DNA of 64,000 bases, taken from Luscinia megarhynchos. Taxonomy: Eukaryota; Chordata; Aves; Passeriformes; Turdidae. The translations under genes and the position numbers were made by a program. The stretch spans positions 14,920,360 through 14,984,359 of the forward strand of contig JAPFBE010000003.1 of assembly GCA_034336665.1 (NCBI GenBank), written 5' to 3'. The notes under the pieces were generated by a model. That model was not told the DNA's origin and ran no database searches. It saw only the letters and a program-made list of their open reading frames with translations. Position 1 is the stretch's first letter. Every line of letters starts with the position of its first letter. Positions 47,311 through 61,100 of this stretch are shown here, in pieces.

Positions 47311-47908
47311 GTCATCCTGTCTCTGAATCTCCATTTAGATTATGTGGGCTTTGGTTGTCAATCACACTCACTGACAAAGAAATCAAGTCTCTCCACAGAG
47401 CCAAGTGGTTTTGTAAAATATGTTTTGAATCATATCAACCAGATGCCTTTATAAAGCTGCATTTGTGACCAAGACTTGACAAAAGAAAGAGAGTTGTAAA
47501 TTAATGTATATTTTAGTCTTTGAAACCCTTGAAAAGTCAGCTAGCTGTACACAGCAACAGTAGGCAGGTGAAAAATGTGTGTTATGTGAGCTTGTGCATG
47601 TAAATCTTCATTTCAGTGAAAAACTTGAACAAAAGTAGTGTCATTTTTTAAGAAAAATGAAACCAAAAAATCGTATTCATGTTTGCAAGAAGAGTCAAAG
47701 CTTTGTGCAAATTCCTTTCACACAGCCTTTGGGAGCTGAGCCCCATATGAGTAGCAAGTGTTCGAGGTGATTCACTGTGATTCACTCCAGAAGAAGTCAG
47801 ATACCTGTGGTATTTTGAAAACCTTATTGTGTGATAGTTTGCATCTTCAGATGCCTGAATATTTTTAGACGTCTACCCTGATTTACCTGTCAAATGCACA
47901 GAGTTAAG
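47311..47908. other. AT-rich non-coding sequence
   Basis: No gene or repeat is recognised. Confidence 0.5.
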
Positions 47909-48030
47909 GTGAGGCATTATCCCATTTTCTATATCTGGAAGTGAAGGTGCACAGAAGTTGAATCATTTACCCAAGGAAGCTCACAGGAACAGTCCCACTG
48001 GGTTAGAGCCAAGAACCACTTACTGCAGGA
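47909..48030 (+). repeat. MIR/CORE-SINE-like remnant
   Basis: GGTGAGGCATTATCCCATTT, then a GGAAGTGAAGGTGCACAGAA stretch, TTGAATCATTTACCCAAGGA, AGCTCACAGGAACAG and TTAGAGCCAAGAACCA follow, in order, the MIR core and following region (TATTATCCCATTTTACAG, AACTGAGGCACAGAG, TTAAGTAACTTGCCCAAGG, TCACACAG, CAGAGCC.GAACC). This is the longest and best MIR-like match in the window. The family is inferred from recall. Confidence 0.6.
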
Positions 48031-51000
48031 GACTGTCCTGAATGGTGTCAGCAGTGCAGGCTCAGGACAATGCTGTAAGTAATGGACCTTGAGCTGTGCT
48101 TCCCTTCTTTTTCCTTCACAGCTCCTACTGACCATTAGTGTAGGGACTTTTTGAGACAGGGTTACCTCCAGGAGACTGTGTTCACACCCATCAACAGAGG
48201 GCTATTGGCTGACAGAGGATAAAATCCAAATTTAGCCTCCTGCCTCATGTATCCTTGTAAAGCTTGTCTGAAGCCTGGAATCAAGTTCTCCTTAAGACTG
48301 AAATCTCCTGAAAATGAAAACATAAAACAACTGTCCCCTGAGAATCTGGACCCACAACTCAGCCTGGCTTCAGGCACACAGGGTTTTCAGGTGGGCTCTC
48401 TCACAGAATTTAAATTTCCCATCTGGAGCCAGGCTCCACCAAGGTGAACAGAAGAGTTACAAAACCCCAAAGAGCCAGCTGTGCATTTCAGTTTGCTATC
48501 TGTGAGACTGAGCAACATGAGTCACTTATCAGAATCGCTGCGTTCAACACGTCCCACAAGAGGAACCACTGAGAGCTTTCAAGAGCACTTCAAGGTTTGC
48601 TTTGCTGCAGTGCCTGTTGAAAAGGACTGCATTTTCCATTGTAATGTGCTGCTTTAGAATGAATCCCAACAAGGAAAAAAATGTCATACACTATTGTGGT
48701 ATTATAATTTTAATAAATATTTCCCTTGTTTCCCTAGTACTCCATGCAAGCAAAGCAAGGAAGGAGTCGCTGCAAGCAACTGAGAGAATAAATGGATTTA
48801 CCTTCCAGGCATCACTCACTCATCAGCTTGGCTTTCATTTACCTTAAACACCCACTAATGATTAGCAGCACTTTGCACACCCACTAAAAAGAAAACGCAC
48901 ACTTCTGAGAAATTGTCTGTATTGCATCTTATTTGTGGCAGAGGGAGGGGTAGGTTTTGCAACTCCTTCCAAGAAAACCAGTGCCTTCACTTAAAGAAAA
49001 GAGTCAGAAAAGCACAGGGTGAGAAACAGAGGACAAATGGGAATGACACTGCAGCAGCACAGATCCTTGGAACCTGGATAAGGTGACAGGAGCAAGCCAA
49101 TCCTGCCCAGTGCTAAGAATCTCCATTCTTGCTGAAGTTAATGGACGCCCAAATTCCTGACAGAGAAGAAATATTTCTAAACTAAAAACTCTTTTACTCA
49201 GCTCTTCCTTTCTGAAGAAGGAAAGGAAGCATAAAATGACTGAGTTCAAAATCAGTGAAAAGCTGATCCAACAGCTTATGCAAGTGAGTTTCTTGCCAAA
49301 GGAAGGAGTGCTGGAACACTCCTGGAATTAATAACTTAAAGAAAAATGGGGATACAGCGATAGCCTGTAAAATATTTTAATGATATGTTTGAGCCCATTA
49401 AAAATAATGTATTTCTTACTAGAGTATGGAATTGAAACAAGTATTTATATCTCAAAACAAAAAGCAAAAGCTAAATGTCATTTTGGCAATTATTAAGCAG
49501 TTAAATTTATTTTTAAAAATTAAATTAAATTTAAAGGTTATATTTGTATAGTACAATGCAGTATCATATAAAAATGCCCTTACACTGAATGATGGAGAAG
49601 GGTATTGCCAAGGGAGCAAGGAGACATTTAATGCAAATAAAACCTACTGCTGCTTAGGAAGGATAGTTAACCAAGGCAGTCATGCTCTGAGGGCCAGGTC
49701 CCTTCTAGAATCAGAATTAGCTTGCAGACAACTGGTGCCAAAATTTCTGGATGACAATGTCCTTTGTAATGCTGAAGGAGGTTACACTCACTTAGATACT
49801 TCACCCAAACCTCACTCTGCTCTGCAGAGCGTTTTCAAGCAGTCTTTCCAGACATCATGCATGGTTTTCCCTCTGCCATTATAATCCTCTGCATACAGGA
49901 TTCAACACTGAAGGAGGGAACAAGTTCCTAAAATGCATCTGATGCTTGCTTAAGAAAAAAATATTTGAAGTGATTCAAAACCAAGCAAATAGAAAAAGGA
50001 TTGTATTTAGGGTTCTTGTGACAATGTGCACTGCTCAAAAAATCCATGTCTGCAGTTCCTATGGTAGTACTGGTTAGTAAATTCCATTTAAAGCCAAAAC
50101 TCTGTCTTGTCTGTGCACACCTTCACCCTGACAGATGTCCTTTCACCTCCATCTTCGATGTTAATTCTTAGGGGCTGCTAGCACAAAACTGAAAATAGAG
50201 GCTGAGTGAATTGGCTCTTTCATAAAAACATGAACACCTTGGGCAACACAGGAGAGGAGGGAGTTGATTTGGGTGATGACTTTGCAGCCCTCCTTGGAAA
50301 CAAAGCAACCTGGCCAGGGTCTCCATCCCTTGGGACGAGCAGGATGCCACGTGTGAGTCACACTGTGCTGAGTTCTGCTAGAAATGCTTGGGACTGAAAG
50401 AAGAGTTTCACAGAGAAGACTGCTGAAATAAATGCTTTATACAAGGGAAAAGAGGAAGGAACATTTGGATGAGCTAAGGGAGAAAAACTAAAAGGCAAAA
50501 TTGACATGCATGTACATACTCTTTAACACAATTTTTATAATACTTCTCTTAAAGACAGCCATCACTTTTCAATATACTCATAGATTGTCCTTGCAACAGA
50601 TTTGCCCTTTCTGGTTCTATCTCCAGTTAGTTGTTGTCTCAAGAGCAAGTTGTTGCCTGAGAGGCTGATTTGAGCTAACAAGCAAAAATACTATTTTCTA
50701 TAATCTCACCTGTCTCCATTATGCCTCCACTTGCCTCAGCCCCACAAAGTGAAGTCCCAACATACCCTGGTTGGAGGCTGGAGAAGAAGCAAAGATCATG
50801 GTATGGCTCAGGGCTGATTCTCCCAATGAGACCAATATTTCCCCACCTTCTGCCCCTAAGGTCTTCTGAAAGTCACCATGCAAATGTGGAAAACCTGGCC
50901 AAGAACTTCCCTGTGCAATACCTCCTTGCCCCAGGCATAACCACAGGCAAATAGCTAACATCTACCCACAAAGTTTTACTAGCCTTCAACTTCAAGATAT

Positions 51001-52619
51001 TTGGAAAACAGAGAAAAGCAATTTAGATAGATTTACTCCCCAAAATAAAGAAAAAGTACAAGACTTACCTTCTTCACTCTGACTGACAGCCACGTTGTTC
51101 ACTGTCTAAGCATATTACCTTTTGGAAGTGCTGTAGAAATACTGCTCAGGCACATCATCATCTTCTTCCTTTTCTCACTTTTCACAGTTAACTTCATTTA
51201 TAACTGGAAAAACTGGTTTCCTCTTTGGAGATGGCAGCTAAGGTAATTGTTGCAAAAAATTAAAAAAACAGCACTGGAAAGAATGGAACTAAGTCCCAGG
51301 AACATTGAAATTCACAGACATGGCAAAAAGAAAGGCAGGTCATGTTTTAGAAGTAGAGTTAAAAAAAAAAAAAAAAAAAGTGGGTTTTCATTAATTGTGA
51401 AAGACAAGATACATACATACCATGAAGACAGCATATGATATGGATCAATCACTATCCTCCAAATCTTATGTCCTTTTGCAAGCTTTCTTTCTGTTTGTAG
51501 CACTGAGCAGGCTTTTCAGGCTACTTGAACATTTTCTTCTTGCATCTTCCTATTTCCACAAGATCATTTCAGCAGAGGCATTTCCACTCTCAGCAAAAGC
51601 AGATTGTTCCTGTTTGTATCAGGCAAAGCAGATGGAGAAAACAAATCATTAATTTATGACTTAGAAGATACATTTGTATGACAGGACTTTGTAGCACCCT
51701 ACACTTCTTTTTTATTTAATTTTTCATGACATTTATGAACAGATAGGAAAATAAAAATTAGAAACAGGAGATTCCTCACAGTGACAGCATTCTGTCCTCA
51801 ATCTTCATGCTGCAATTACAGATTCTCTTCTGCCAGGAGCAGTTCCAGGTAAGGCTGTGTCTGCTTCCTGCTATTCCCAGCATCCCAACACTGGTGCATG
51901 AGGAATCAGGGTTGTCTGGTGGGGAAGGAGGGGTAGAGATGGGATTTTGGGGGCAGCACCAGCTTATCTCAGCTACCCAGCAGCAGCAGAGCCCCGTGTC
52001 TGGCTGTGGCCCTGGCCAGTGGGAATCAGTCCAGTCCAGAGGCAACATCTCCTCTTTGGTTCAGGATGGTGCCAAACAGCATTTGGATGCACCTGCCGTG
52101 TCCTGCACATGAGTGTTTCACTCTCCTGCTGGCAGGGGCCTGGGAATGAGCATTTGGCATGAGTGCCAAGTTTCCTGGACTATTGGAGAGGTCCAGATGC
52201 TGTGACAGCTCCACAAGAGTAGAGCTGCTCTCTTGCAAACAGTTGGGATCTCCCTCTCTTACACCTGCAAGGTTTCCCAGTGACCAAGGGAGGAGAGGAG
52301 TGGTCAGAAATATTGCTCTTCATGCTTAAGGCAGAGTCTCTCCATGTCCTCAGCTGAATAATTGCCAGAGCATAAAAAAGTGTGTGCTTTCTCACTGCTC
52401 CCTTAACTCCTCTGATAGCTTCACAAAGCAAATGATCTGTGCATCTCTGGGTGCTTTGGATAGCCCTCTGTGCTTTTTCATGGACCTCTGTGCATCACAG
52501 TCAACACTGACAGAGAGACAAGGTTATGAGAGTATGTGTTCTTTGGAAACTGGATCTGATTATTGGTTTTGTTTGTAAATCTGCTCCAATTGTGGGAACT
52601 GTGACAGGCTCTAAGAGGG
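48031..52619. other. Non-coding sequence
   Basis: No gene is supported. At 50348-50360 a CACGTG E-box abuts a perfect AP-1 site (TGAGTCA). A19 lies at 51361-51379. A moderately GC-rich patch at about 51830-52240 has overlapping frames of 70-100 codons on both strands without a domain. Confidence 0.45.
51361..51379. repeat. Poly(A) tract, 19 A
   Basis: An uninterrupted A19 run. The sequence upstream is not a recognised retroposon. Confidence 0.95.
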
Positions 52620-52890
52620 CAATTTAATTTAAGTTGGATGAAGCGGCTGCTGTTTTTAGTTAATTGCCAACTCTATTTTTCAGTACCAAGCAGAATACAA
52701 ATTCTATTCTATTTCCCATAATAAGCCAATTCCAATTAGGGTAATTACAACTGGATAATTGTAGACTACCTATGGTTAATTAGGGCTGCACTGTGTGTTT
52801 ACAACACTCCAAAAGCATAAATATTTAATGATAACCACAGCTTCATACATCGTTGCCACTTAATTTAATAGATTACATCATAATTATTGG
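52620..52890. promoter_or_regulatory. Homeodomain-site-rich candidate enhancer
   Basis: Within about 270 bases there are at least eight TAAT/ATTA-type cores in distinct contexts: TAGTTAATTGCC, CCAATTAGG, GGTAATTACA, GGATAATTG, GGTTAATTAGG, ATTTAATG, CTTAATTT and CATAATTATTGG. A CAGTACCAAGC-like stretch and two CCAAT-like boxes (AGCCAATTCCAATT) lie between them. No repeat family, coding frame or splice site explains it. This texture is typical of developmental enhancers conserved across vertebrates and bound by homeodomain proteins. Conservation is inferred, not observed. Confidence 0.4.
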
Positions 52891-54969
52891 GAGGAGAAAA
52901 GAGGCAAAACCTTGAAACATGATCAGAAAAGCTGCAATGGGCTCTTTCCCCAGTAGTAAATCATCTTGCCTGATAATGTCATTATGCTGAAAGATTCTCC
53001 TATTTTAGGCCATCTTACGTTCACCCAGCGGGAGAAACAAGTGCACCATCACCAGCTCTTGAACTCTGAGCTTAATGGCAAGCAGAGGAACAAAGTGAGA
53101 TGAGATGTGGTGGACTCAGTTCCCCCCATACAGCCCTGTCTTTCTGGGGCACCATGCTGGTAGGGCAGTGGACACTCACTCTGCCTTTTCACCCTGCTGA
53201 AGAACAGTTCATGGAGCACAAGTATTCTTATGAAGATTGGAAAGAGAAACAAATATATGCAAATTTTACTTGGTGTAAAGTGCTGTCTGGTCTCTCTGGA
53301 AATGTGGCTCATTATTTCATCAAAAATGTGACACCGTGAGCAAGAAGAGAAAGTGAAAAGCAAGCATTTTACATCAGGACATGGAGAAACTCACAGGAAA
53401 TTCCATCTGCAATTAAAACTAAGATCAGGAATGTAAAACTCACAGAAATCCCTCAGTTTGCTAACTGGCTCCTTAAATTTGTCATACATGCAGAAATTAG
53501 CATTTAATAGAGCAAAGAAAATCCTCCAAAGTATATCCATGTGTGGGGTGTGAGCAAGTGCAGTTTGCCTGTTGTGTAGAATAACTCTTAATCTGTTAAA
53601 GACTTTCCTTAAACATACAGATGTTCACAATCCCCATCCCAGACAACAGGGAAAAAATCTAAAAATCAGTTCCTTCCTCTTCCTTATAGAATAAAATACT
53701 GATGCCTAATAATAGTTTTGTTGTAAGCATCCATTGTAGTTTCCAACCTTATCAGCACTTCATGATAATACAGTCTCATTCATCTGTAAAGAAAAGGTTT
53801 AGTCAAATTTTTAGTTTATAACCTTTTTCAAATACCAGCCCTTACAGAGGAGCTGAGTTAATGACTGATGCTGCCAGTCTCCTTCAGGATAACCTCCCAT
53901 TCAAGTGACAAACGTGTTGACTGGTGATTCTTTCTCACTTTAAATTCTATTTTCTGAATAATATTACAGCTGATATAGAAGCATCTTTCTCAAACACCTT
54001 TGTTGTTGTTCAAAATGGAAAACTAGGTTTGGAGCACAACCAGTGAAAGCTTCCTTGTATGAATGCCATGTCAGTACTAATGGACTTTTCTGCTGCTGAT
54101 CGTCTTCCACTGATTTCCAGCCAGGACAATAAATCAGACACATATTGTTATTACATCCTGGAGTATAACTCAGCAGTTGTATGAAACTACAGGAGTTATA
54201 GACATCCATGGGTATGATACAGTTTTATTCACATTCTGCATCTAACCACTGGGCAGGACAAGCTGTGCTTCCTCTGCCCTATTTTCTGTGGGAGCAGGAA
54301 CAGAGTGGGAGTGCTGTCAGCAATTTGTGTCTCCTCTGGAGCTGGCTGCAGTACTTTGTTGACCCATAAGTATGTCAGTGGTTCCAGGTCTGCAGATTAG
54401 ACATAGCCTCTGGGTCTATCTCAAACATGAATCACAGTTGGTGAAAAACGTCCATTTGCATTCCCTGGTTTGTTACCATCCCCTTATCCCTCATGAAGAA
54501 TTATTTCAGATTTATTTCACATTCACTAAATATAGTAGAATCATGTTTACAGTTTTGGTGGCTATCAAGAAATCTTCAAACCCAGAGAATATTTTAAAGT
54601 CATACTGCAAGAAGCCTGAAGCAGCCTTATTGCCACCTTTGTAGTGCCTAACTCATCTTTAAAACACCAAAATATGACAATTTATGTGAAAACTTTTTGT
54701 TACGTTCTGGTTACTGATGCTAATGAAGTTGCAAGTGATTTGGGCTTTTGGTCATTTTCAAAAACCCTCTTGTATCAAATATTTTAGATGCTCTCTAGCC
54801 AGCTGCCAAAAACTATCACCCCACCCACCTTTGGCACCTTTTTCAACGAAGTTAGGACTGCCTTCAAGGGAATTTAAGAGACACTAAAGATTCAAATTAT
54901 GGGGCAGTATTAAAAACCCTTATATTATCGACTGTACTGTATTTTTAACTACCATATGTATTCAGTATT
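52891..54969. other. Non-coding sequence
   Basis: No gene or repeat is recognised; the open frames are under 105 codons, overlap on opposite strands and lack domains. Confidence 0.45.
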
Positions 54970-55140
54970 CACAGAAACCCAAAATCCCAGAGCATGCTGA
55001 GTTGGAATCACCCCACAAGGATCATCAAGTCCAACACTTGACCTGGCACAAGACCATCCCCAAGAGTCACACCATGCTCCTAGGAGCACCATCCAAATAT
55101 TTCTTGAACTCTCCAACGTGGCAGAACTATTCACCACAAC
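54970..55140 (-). mobile_element. CR1 LINE, 3' fragment (minus strand)
   Basis: The + strand shows the antisense of a CR1 3' end: TCACAGAAACCCAAAATCCC, GAGTTGGAATCACCCCACAA, GGATCATCAAGTCCAACACT, TGACCTGGCACAAGACCATC, CCCAAGAGTCACACCATG and CATCCAAATATTTCTTGAAC. This order (tail, GGATCATC.AGTCCAAC, CCTGGC.C..CAC.GGAC, CC.AA.AATC.CACC, TTGTCCAAACGCTTCTTGAAC) is characteristic of an avian CR1 subfamily that differs from the other copies here. It is heavily 5' truncated. Confidence 0.8.
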
Positions 55141-58100
55141 AGAGTACTCATTGTGCAGGTAGCAGTATTCTTCTGCTTTGAATCTAAGAAAAAAATGCAG
55201 TTAATGTTGTTGCCAGATTGCTGTAGCTCTTCCCCCACAGATCATGCAGGTAATTACAATCTCATTTGCTTCCAGACCCTGACAGAAGTCCAGCTGAGAC
55301 ACTGGAATTCTTGGGTAAATGGGAAGAGGCAAGGGCAAAGAAATTATTTAAGTTATTTAAGAAGCTTTGCCAAAGGTGGACAGAAGAGGAGTTTAACAGT
55401 GTGTAAAAGGCTGCTGCAGAAGTGTGCAGAGGAAGGCAGATGCTGGGCAGAGGCACCTCACAAACTGACTGGTAAGGCAGACAGAGCCCTGGAGAGCAGA
55501 GCCCTGCAATGCCCCCTCTCCTCCCCTGAACAGCACCAAAGGCCTGATGCATTACCAGGAACATGCTGATCTTCAGTGAACTCCAGCAGCTTAGGAAGAA
55601 CCCTGTCCACTTTTTGTTTCTTTGTGGGTTCATGCCATGCACAAAATATGGATCTAAATTTCACATTCTAAAGGCATTTTATTAGCTCATGCAGACTGAG
55701 TGAACTCTGATCTATTTTCAACTCCAAAGACAATGACCAATTAAACATTAAACATTTAAACAGTCCCATCTTGAATAAAATTCAGCAAAGTTAGCTGGCA
55801 GACGTGTTTTTCATTTCCACTCCTCCACATTAAACTTCAACATTAATTGTTCACCGAAAGTAAAGTCTTACTTAAGTATGCAAATGATAAGTGATTCATT
55901 TCAAAGCTAAAATCAAAAATTCTTACAAGAAAGCCGGAAGCTGATAAAGATATAATGCACATGGTCTAATCACATTTCCCTTTCTTGAACTCATCCTACA
56001 TTTTAATAGCTTAAATCACCTCTAAAGGAGAAAAATAATCAATCCATACACATCTCTGGAGCAAAGTAGAATTATTTTTAGACTGCACTTTGTGGCTAAA
56101 GCTATAATGTATTGTTCTGCTCCAAGAAAACACTCCATAAATGTGGCACCACACAGGTCTGCTTCAGCAAATTTACCAGCTGTTCATTTCTGAAAGAGCT
56201 GGCATAATCAGAAGGAATTAAACTCTTAAAGAGTATATTTCCTTCAAAAATTATGTCTATATCAAAGGTAAAGGTCAGTAAGCAGTTGAGAATTTAGTTG
56301 AAAACTCAGGGGGATATATACTGTACACAGCCAATCCTCTTTAAAAAATGAGGAAGAGGCAGATAGTGGAGTAACTGCCATATGGATACACTTTTAAAGG
56401 ACTTTAAAGAATACAGGAAAATAACTTCATGAAGGGAATCCTTATGCATAGTAAATAAATGCTACATAAGAAGTTTGTAAAACAGTCAGCTGAATAAAAA
56501 GTTGGTTTGTAAACCTTGGGAAATTGCTCTGTAAAAGGGGTTCACAGGTGAACACTTATTTGGGAAATACAAAAAGCAAGGGAGATAAGAAGAGAAAAAA
56601 TATGAGCCTGATCCTGTTTTATTTCATCTCTGTGCTCAGAGAAATACTAGAATATAAATGCAGGGGGCAATATGGCTTTAGAGTAGCTTCTACTTCTATT
56701 TAATGTTGACTTTGAAAAGAGCCTGAGAAAATAGAAATGCAGCAAAATGCCAGCCCCATAATCTATGCCCTCCTGGCCCATGAAAGCCAAGCAGGCAGTT
56801 GTACCAACCCATCAGCACTCCCCACCATACACTAATGATTCACTGATTCCCAAAACCAATCTGCTCAGCCTGCAGTTCCTTTGGATGTGCCCAGGAGCAG
56901 CTGGTTCTCATGAGGTGTTTCCATTTCATATCTGACTCTCTTAAGCACTATTTTCAGCCACCCTGACAACCATGAAACATCTTCCAATCTTCTTCTGAAG
57001 GAAAGCCAAGTCTATAAAAAACAGTGAGAGCACAGTACCGAGCATAACAGGGCAAGGCAATCACAGATAAAATGAAATTATGGCCTGTAGTAGACTCTAT
57101 GTACAAGCAGTGCTGACCCATTTTAATGAGAATGGGAGATAGTTGAAGAATTACATAATCTCTGTACCTCCTACTGCCTGCATGGCTTAACTTGCCAAGC
57201 ACTTGTAGCTGTTGAGCTTTTGTTTTCAGAGAAATGGGTGTGGGTTTTATATTCCTTCATGCCTGGTGAAACATTCTCTTTACTCTCTCCTTCAAGTCAT
57301 AATGCACTTTGGTTAAATCATCAGATGGACTTAATAATTTTTGCCTTCCAAGGATCCTCCTATTTCTGTCTTTCTAAGCTTTGCACTTCACTTCAGTGCT
57401 CTGCACTTCAGAGCAGATGCCAGCATGGACCTCCACAAGCATCACTTCATTATTTCTCAATTACACAAACCATACTTCTGAAATGGCTTGGTTAGCTTTA
57501 TTATATCCATGAATTTTTTAAAGGGTTTTTAATTACATCCCCTGCTGTCTTAAGCACCCAGCCTTTGAACAGGAAACAAATTTCTAAAATTAATTTCACA
57601 ACAGGCTATAGCAGCAGTTGTATTTCTCAAAAGCCCAAAAACAATGGGATGTTTTTGTATATACAGCAGGAGAGCTTCAAAAGAGAATTGCTAGACATGA
57701 ACATTTTAAACTGTGACCATGATAAGCATTGCAACCATTCTTTTATTTTAAGAAAAAAAGCATTTAAAATAGCTTTTTTTAAAAATCGGTTTATTTTCTT
57801 GGTGATTTGATGACTGTTCTATAGAATCCAAATACAGAAGAAGAATTTGGCATGTGAACACTAACTCAAATCAAGAAGTATACTCATATAGTCTGAAAAG
57901 TTAGTGGAGAAAAAATACTTAAAAGACGCAATTTTCAGGAAAAGGGATTGCAGTAACAAGCTGCAGCAGAGCCATGGCAAAGTTTAGAATGAACAATTTC
58001 ACTAAGACTTATAAAAAGAGAAAAGAAAATATGCCAAATACCTCTTCTATTATTGAGATAATTGTCAGTGCAACAGTAAAAAATACCCCTTAAAAGTAGA

Positions 58101-61100
58101 CGTGAAGTGATTTCAAATCTATTTTGCATATATTAGTTTTGTTAATTATTTGCCACTGATGTACTTTTCTTGGATGAAAGATCCCCTTTTGCTAGTCATG
58201 GTGGAACTGGTAACTGAAACTGCAGAGAAAAGACCTGAATAACCACAAGCCAGGTAACAAAGAGGGGGCATAATCCATTTGCACAGAGGAGAGTAGCCAG
58301 AGGAGTGATTTGTACTTGGGCTGTGTTGGAGTTACATGCTATAGAAAAGAATTACTACAGTTTAACATAGCCATAGGTCATATGGATTTGTTTATGAAGC
58401 CACTAAACTCCAAGTAAAAAGTGGGGAATGTTGTGCAGCTACAGATGCTGGACTGTGTCATGACAAATGTGTGGACTATTGTCACCCAATTATGCAGCTT
58501 GACACAGTCAGGAACCAAAGCATCACACCCTGAGCTCTGCTCCAAGATGATGGAGTCATGCAAACACATCTGAAAAGTATGCAGCACTTGGCAACATGAT
58601 GGGAAAGTTACATTTTCAGAGGAGAATCCTCCCAGAATCCTTTAAGAATCATGGGCCTAGAATATGACAATTCAATCTTTTTACCATATATATCACATAG
58701 ATTTTTATTTGCATATCATGACAGCCTCATAGTCTTGTGCCATTTTCCTTTGAGAGATTTTGTCCTGATGTTCCTGTCACATGTCATCAAGATAATCTTT
58801 CCATCACAAAACCTGTACCTCACTTGAATACTTTCATTACTTACTATGAACAGTGAAGTGCTGGAAACCAAATTATCCATACACAGTGATGTGGAAAATC
58901 TACTTCTGTTCAGGTGAAATTATACTATTGTTAACTTTAAAGCTGAAGTATCATAGAAAATTGCTGAGTGAATGTATTTTCTTGGTCTGTAAGTCGTAGT
59001 GCTTTTTTTTTAGGAGTGGAAATATCCAATGACAAAGGTTTAAGTCAAGTCAGCAAAATAAATTTTCTCCTTCCAGAAAAAAAGAGAATGTATTCTAGAA
59101 CACAGGAAGTAAATCAGTACCCAAAGAAAAAAGCCAAGTATTGAAAAGGGAGGTCTGCAAATCTGCACTAGAATCTTGTAGACTTCATTTTTATGTATTC
59201 TACAGGGGCTGTGTATTCTGAAGAATTTATTCGTGTATTAAGAACCTTCTTATTTCATTTACAGTTTCTAATGTAATGCAACAATATTTTCTTTGTGACA
59301 GTGATTACTTTTACTCTATGTGCACAGGTATGTATGTCTACTTTTATAGACCATTCAGTAGTTTATATGACCAACTCAATTCATATAATTTCAATAGTTT
59401 GTCCATAAAAAATAAACAAAACCAAACAAAAAAATGTAAGAGGGAAATCCTGTTCCCATTAAAGCTACTGCATACTTTGCTATTGTTTCCAGCATGGGTG
59501 AGACTTCCCCAGAAAAGACAGCACGTACATAAACTCTGTTTGCTTTGCAGAGTCACACAATAGAATCAGCATAGCTTTAGGGAGAAGAGAGATCTTCTTG
59601 CAGTCATTTTTAAATTTGTAATGCTATTAAGAAAGTTTAATGTATTTTCCAAGTAGCTAGGATCTTTTAGAAAGAAATCAGTGAAGAAGCCAACTAAGAT
59701 TTATTAGACATTCTTGATCTCTTGCATTTCATCTTTGATAATCCAGTGATGTAAAAACAGAGCTCTACAGATTCGGATATAAGATCATAAAAATATTTCA
59801 ATGCTATCAATTTGCTACAAATCTCCTGCTGGAGTGATGATTTTATTGCCAACACACCCAGGTGATTGATCAGCTGACAGCTAACAGCTGAAAAATTTTG
59901 GTTTCATCCAAGGGGGGCATAGAAAGCAAATCATAGGATTAAGTTTAAACTGTTTTTCTGATGCTCCTATATATCTCAGTATTTGTCAGGTGTATATTTC
60001 TGCTGCTGAGAACAGCCACTTAAATTCATCTCCCACAGTTTTGGGGGGGTTTTTTACTGTGTTAGAGCAACAATGAGTGCAGTCCTCAGCTGTGACATGA
60101 GCTGTGTCAGTGTCAGTGTCGGTCGTGGGGGGCATGAGATGGGCAGAAAGGAGCCAGCCCAGCTGCAGAATGTGTGTCAGTAATGAGCTGGGCAATCTAG
60201 CTGAAGGTAATTGGGTGTGCACTTCAGTTGTGCTGCTTCTCCTTTTCTGTAGCTCCTAACTCCTCCCCTGCAAAGCAGCAAGCTAAACTAGAAGGCACAA
60301 CTAAATTAGATGCATCTTAATCCTTTCTATAGCTGTACAGAGAAATTGCTGTAGCAACTGTGCACCTTAGAGTGTCCCACTGAGCTCTGCCCTCAAAAGC
60401 TAAAGTAATATCTGAAACTAAATCCCAGCACTAAAATGTAACCATAATGGAAATGTCTGGTGTGTGTTAGCAGAAGGGATAAAGTGTCTGAGAGTGCAAA
60501 ACCAGGAAATAGTACAACAGACAAAAATACTCTGCATGTTGCTCTCCAAGTTGGCAAGGTCTCCACATTGCCTACAGGTCTCATCAAGTGGTAATGAAAA
60601 ATGGTATTAAATTTTAGGTACCTTGTTGCACAGGTTAACACCACTAATATGATTAAAAACAGTCGTGTAGACAGGCTGGCAGTCAAACAGAGGAAAAATA
60701 AGCACTAAAAATAAACTTGTGGACCATGGAGAACAACACTCCAGATAGGGAAAATAGATACGCTAAGTGTACATAGAAATATGCTTAACATGCTAATATA
60801 ACATGGAAAATAATCTTTAGATTTAATGTAAGTCTAGTTTCTGACAGTCAATTCTGTCACTCTTAAAAATTATTGTCCAAAAAGCATACTAAGTAAATTC
60901 TTAAAAACTTCTTAAATCTGACATCTTTGGTCAATCCTGAAAAAGGGTTTGGATCAGAGTTCCCTTAACATGCTGGTAAAAGTGATGACCCAACCTAATC
61001 AGTAATTTCTAATTCATCCAGCTGAACTGTAAATTACTGAAGTAGTATAAAATATCTCTTATATTTTCTGGAAGTCTGACATCATGTGATAAATACTACT

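Noticed and set aside
55153..55642. Opposed 138- and 126-codon frames
   Set aside because: They are antisense shadows of each other with no domain, in a moderately GC-rich patch.
7351..55885. Four exact POU octamers (7351, 24452, 49631, 55878)
   Set aside because: Two or more are expected by chance on both strands of 64 kb, and more in AT-rich DNA; they are not clustered.
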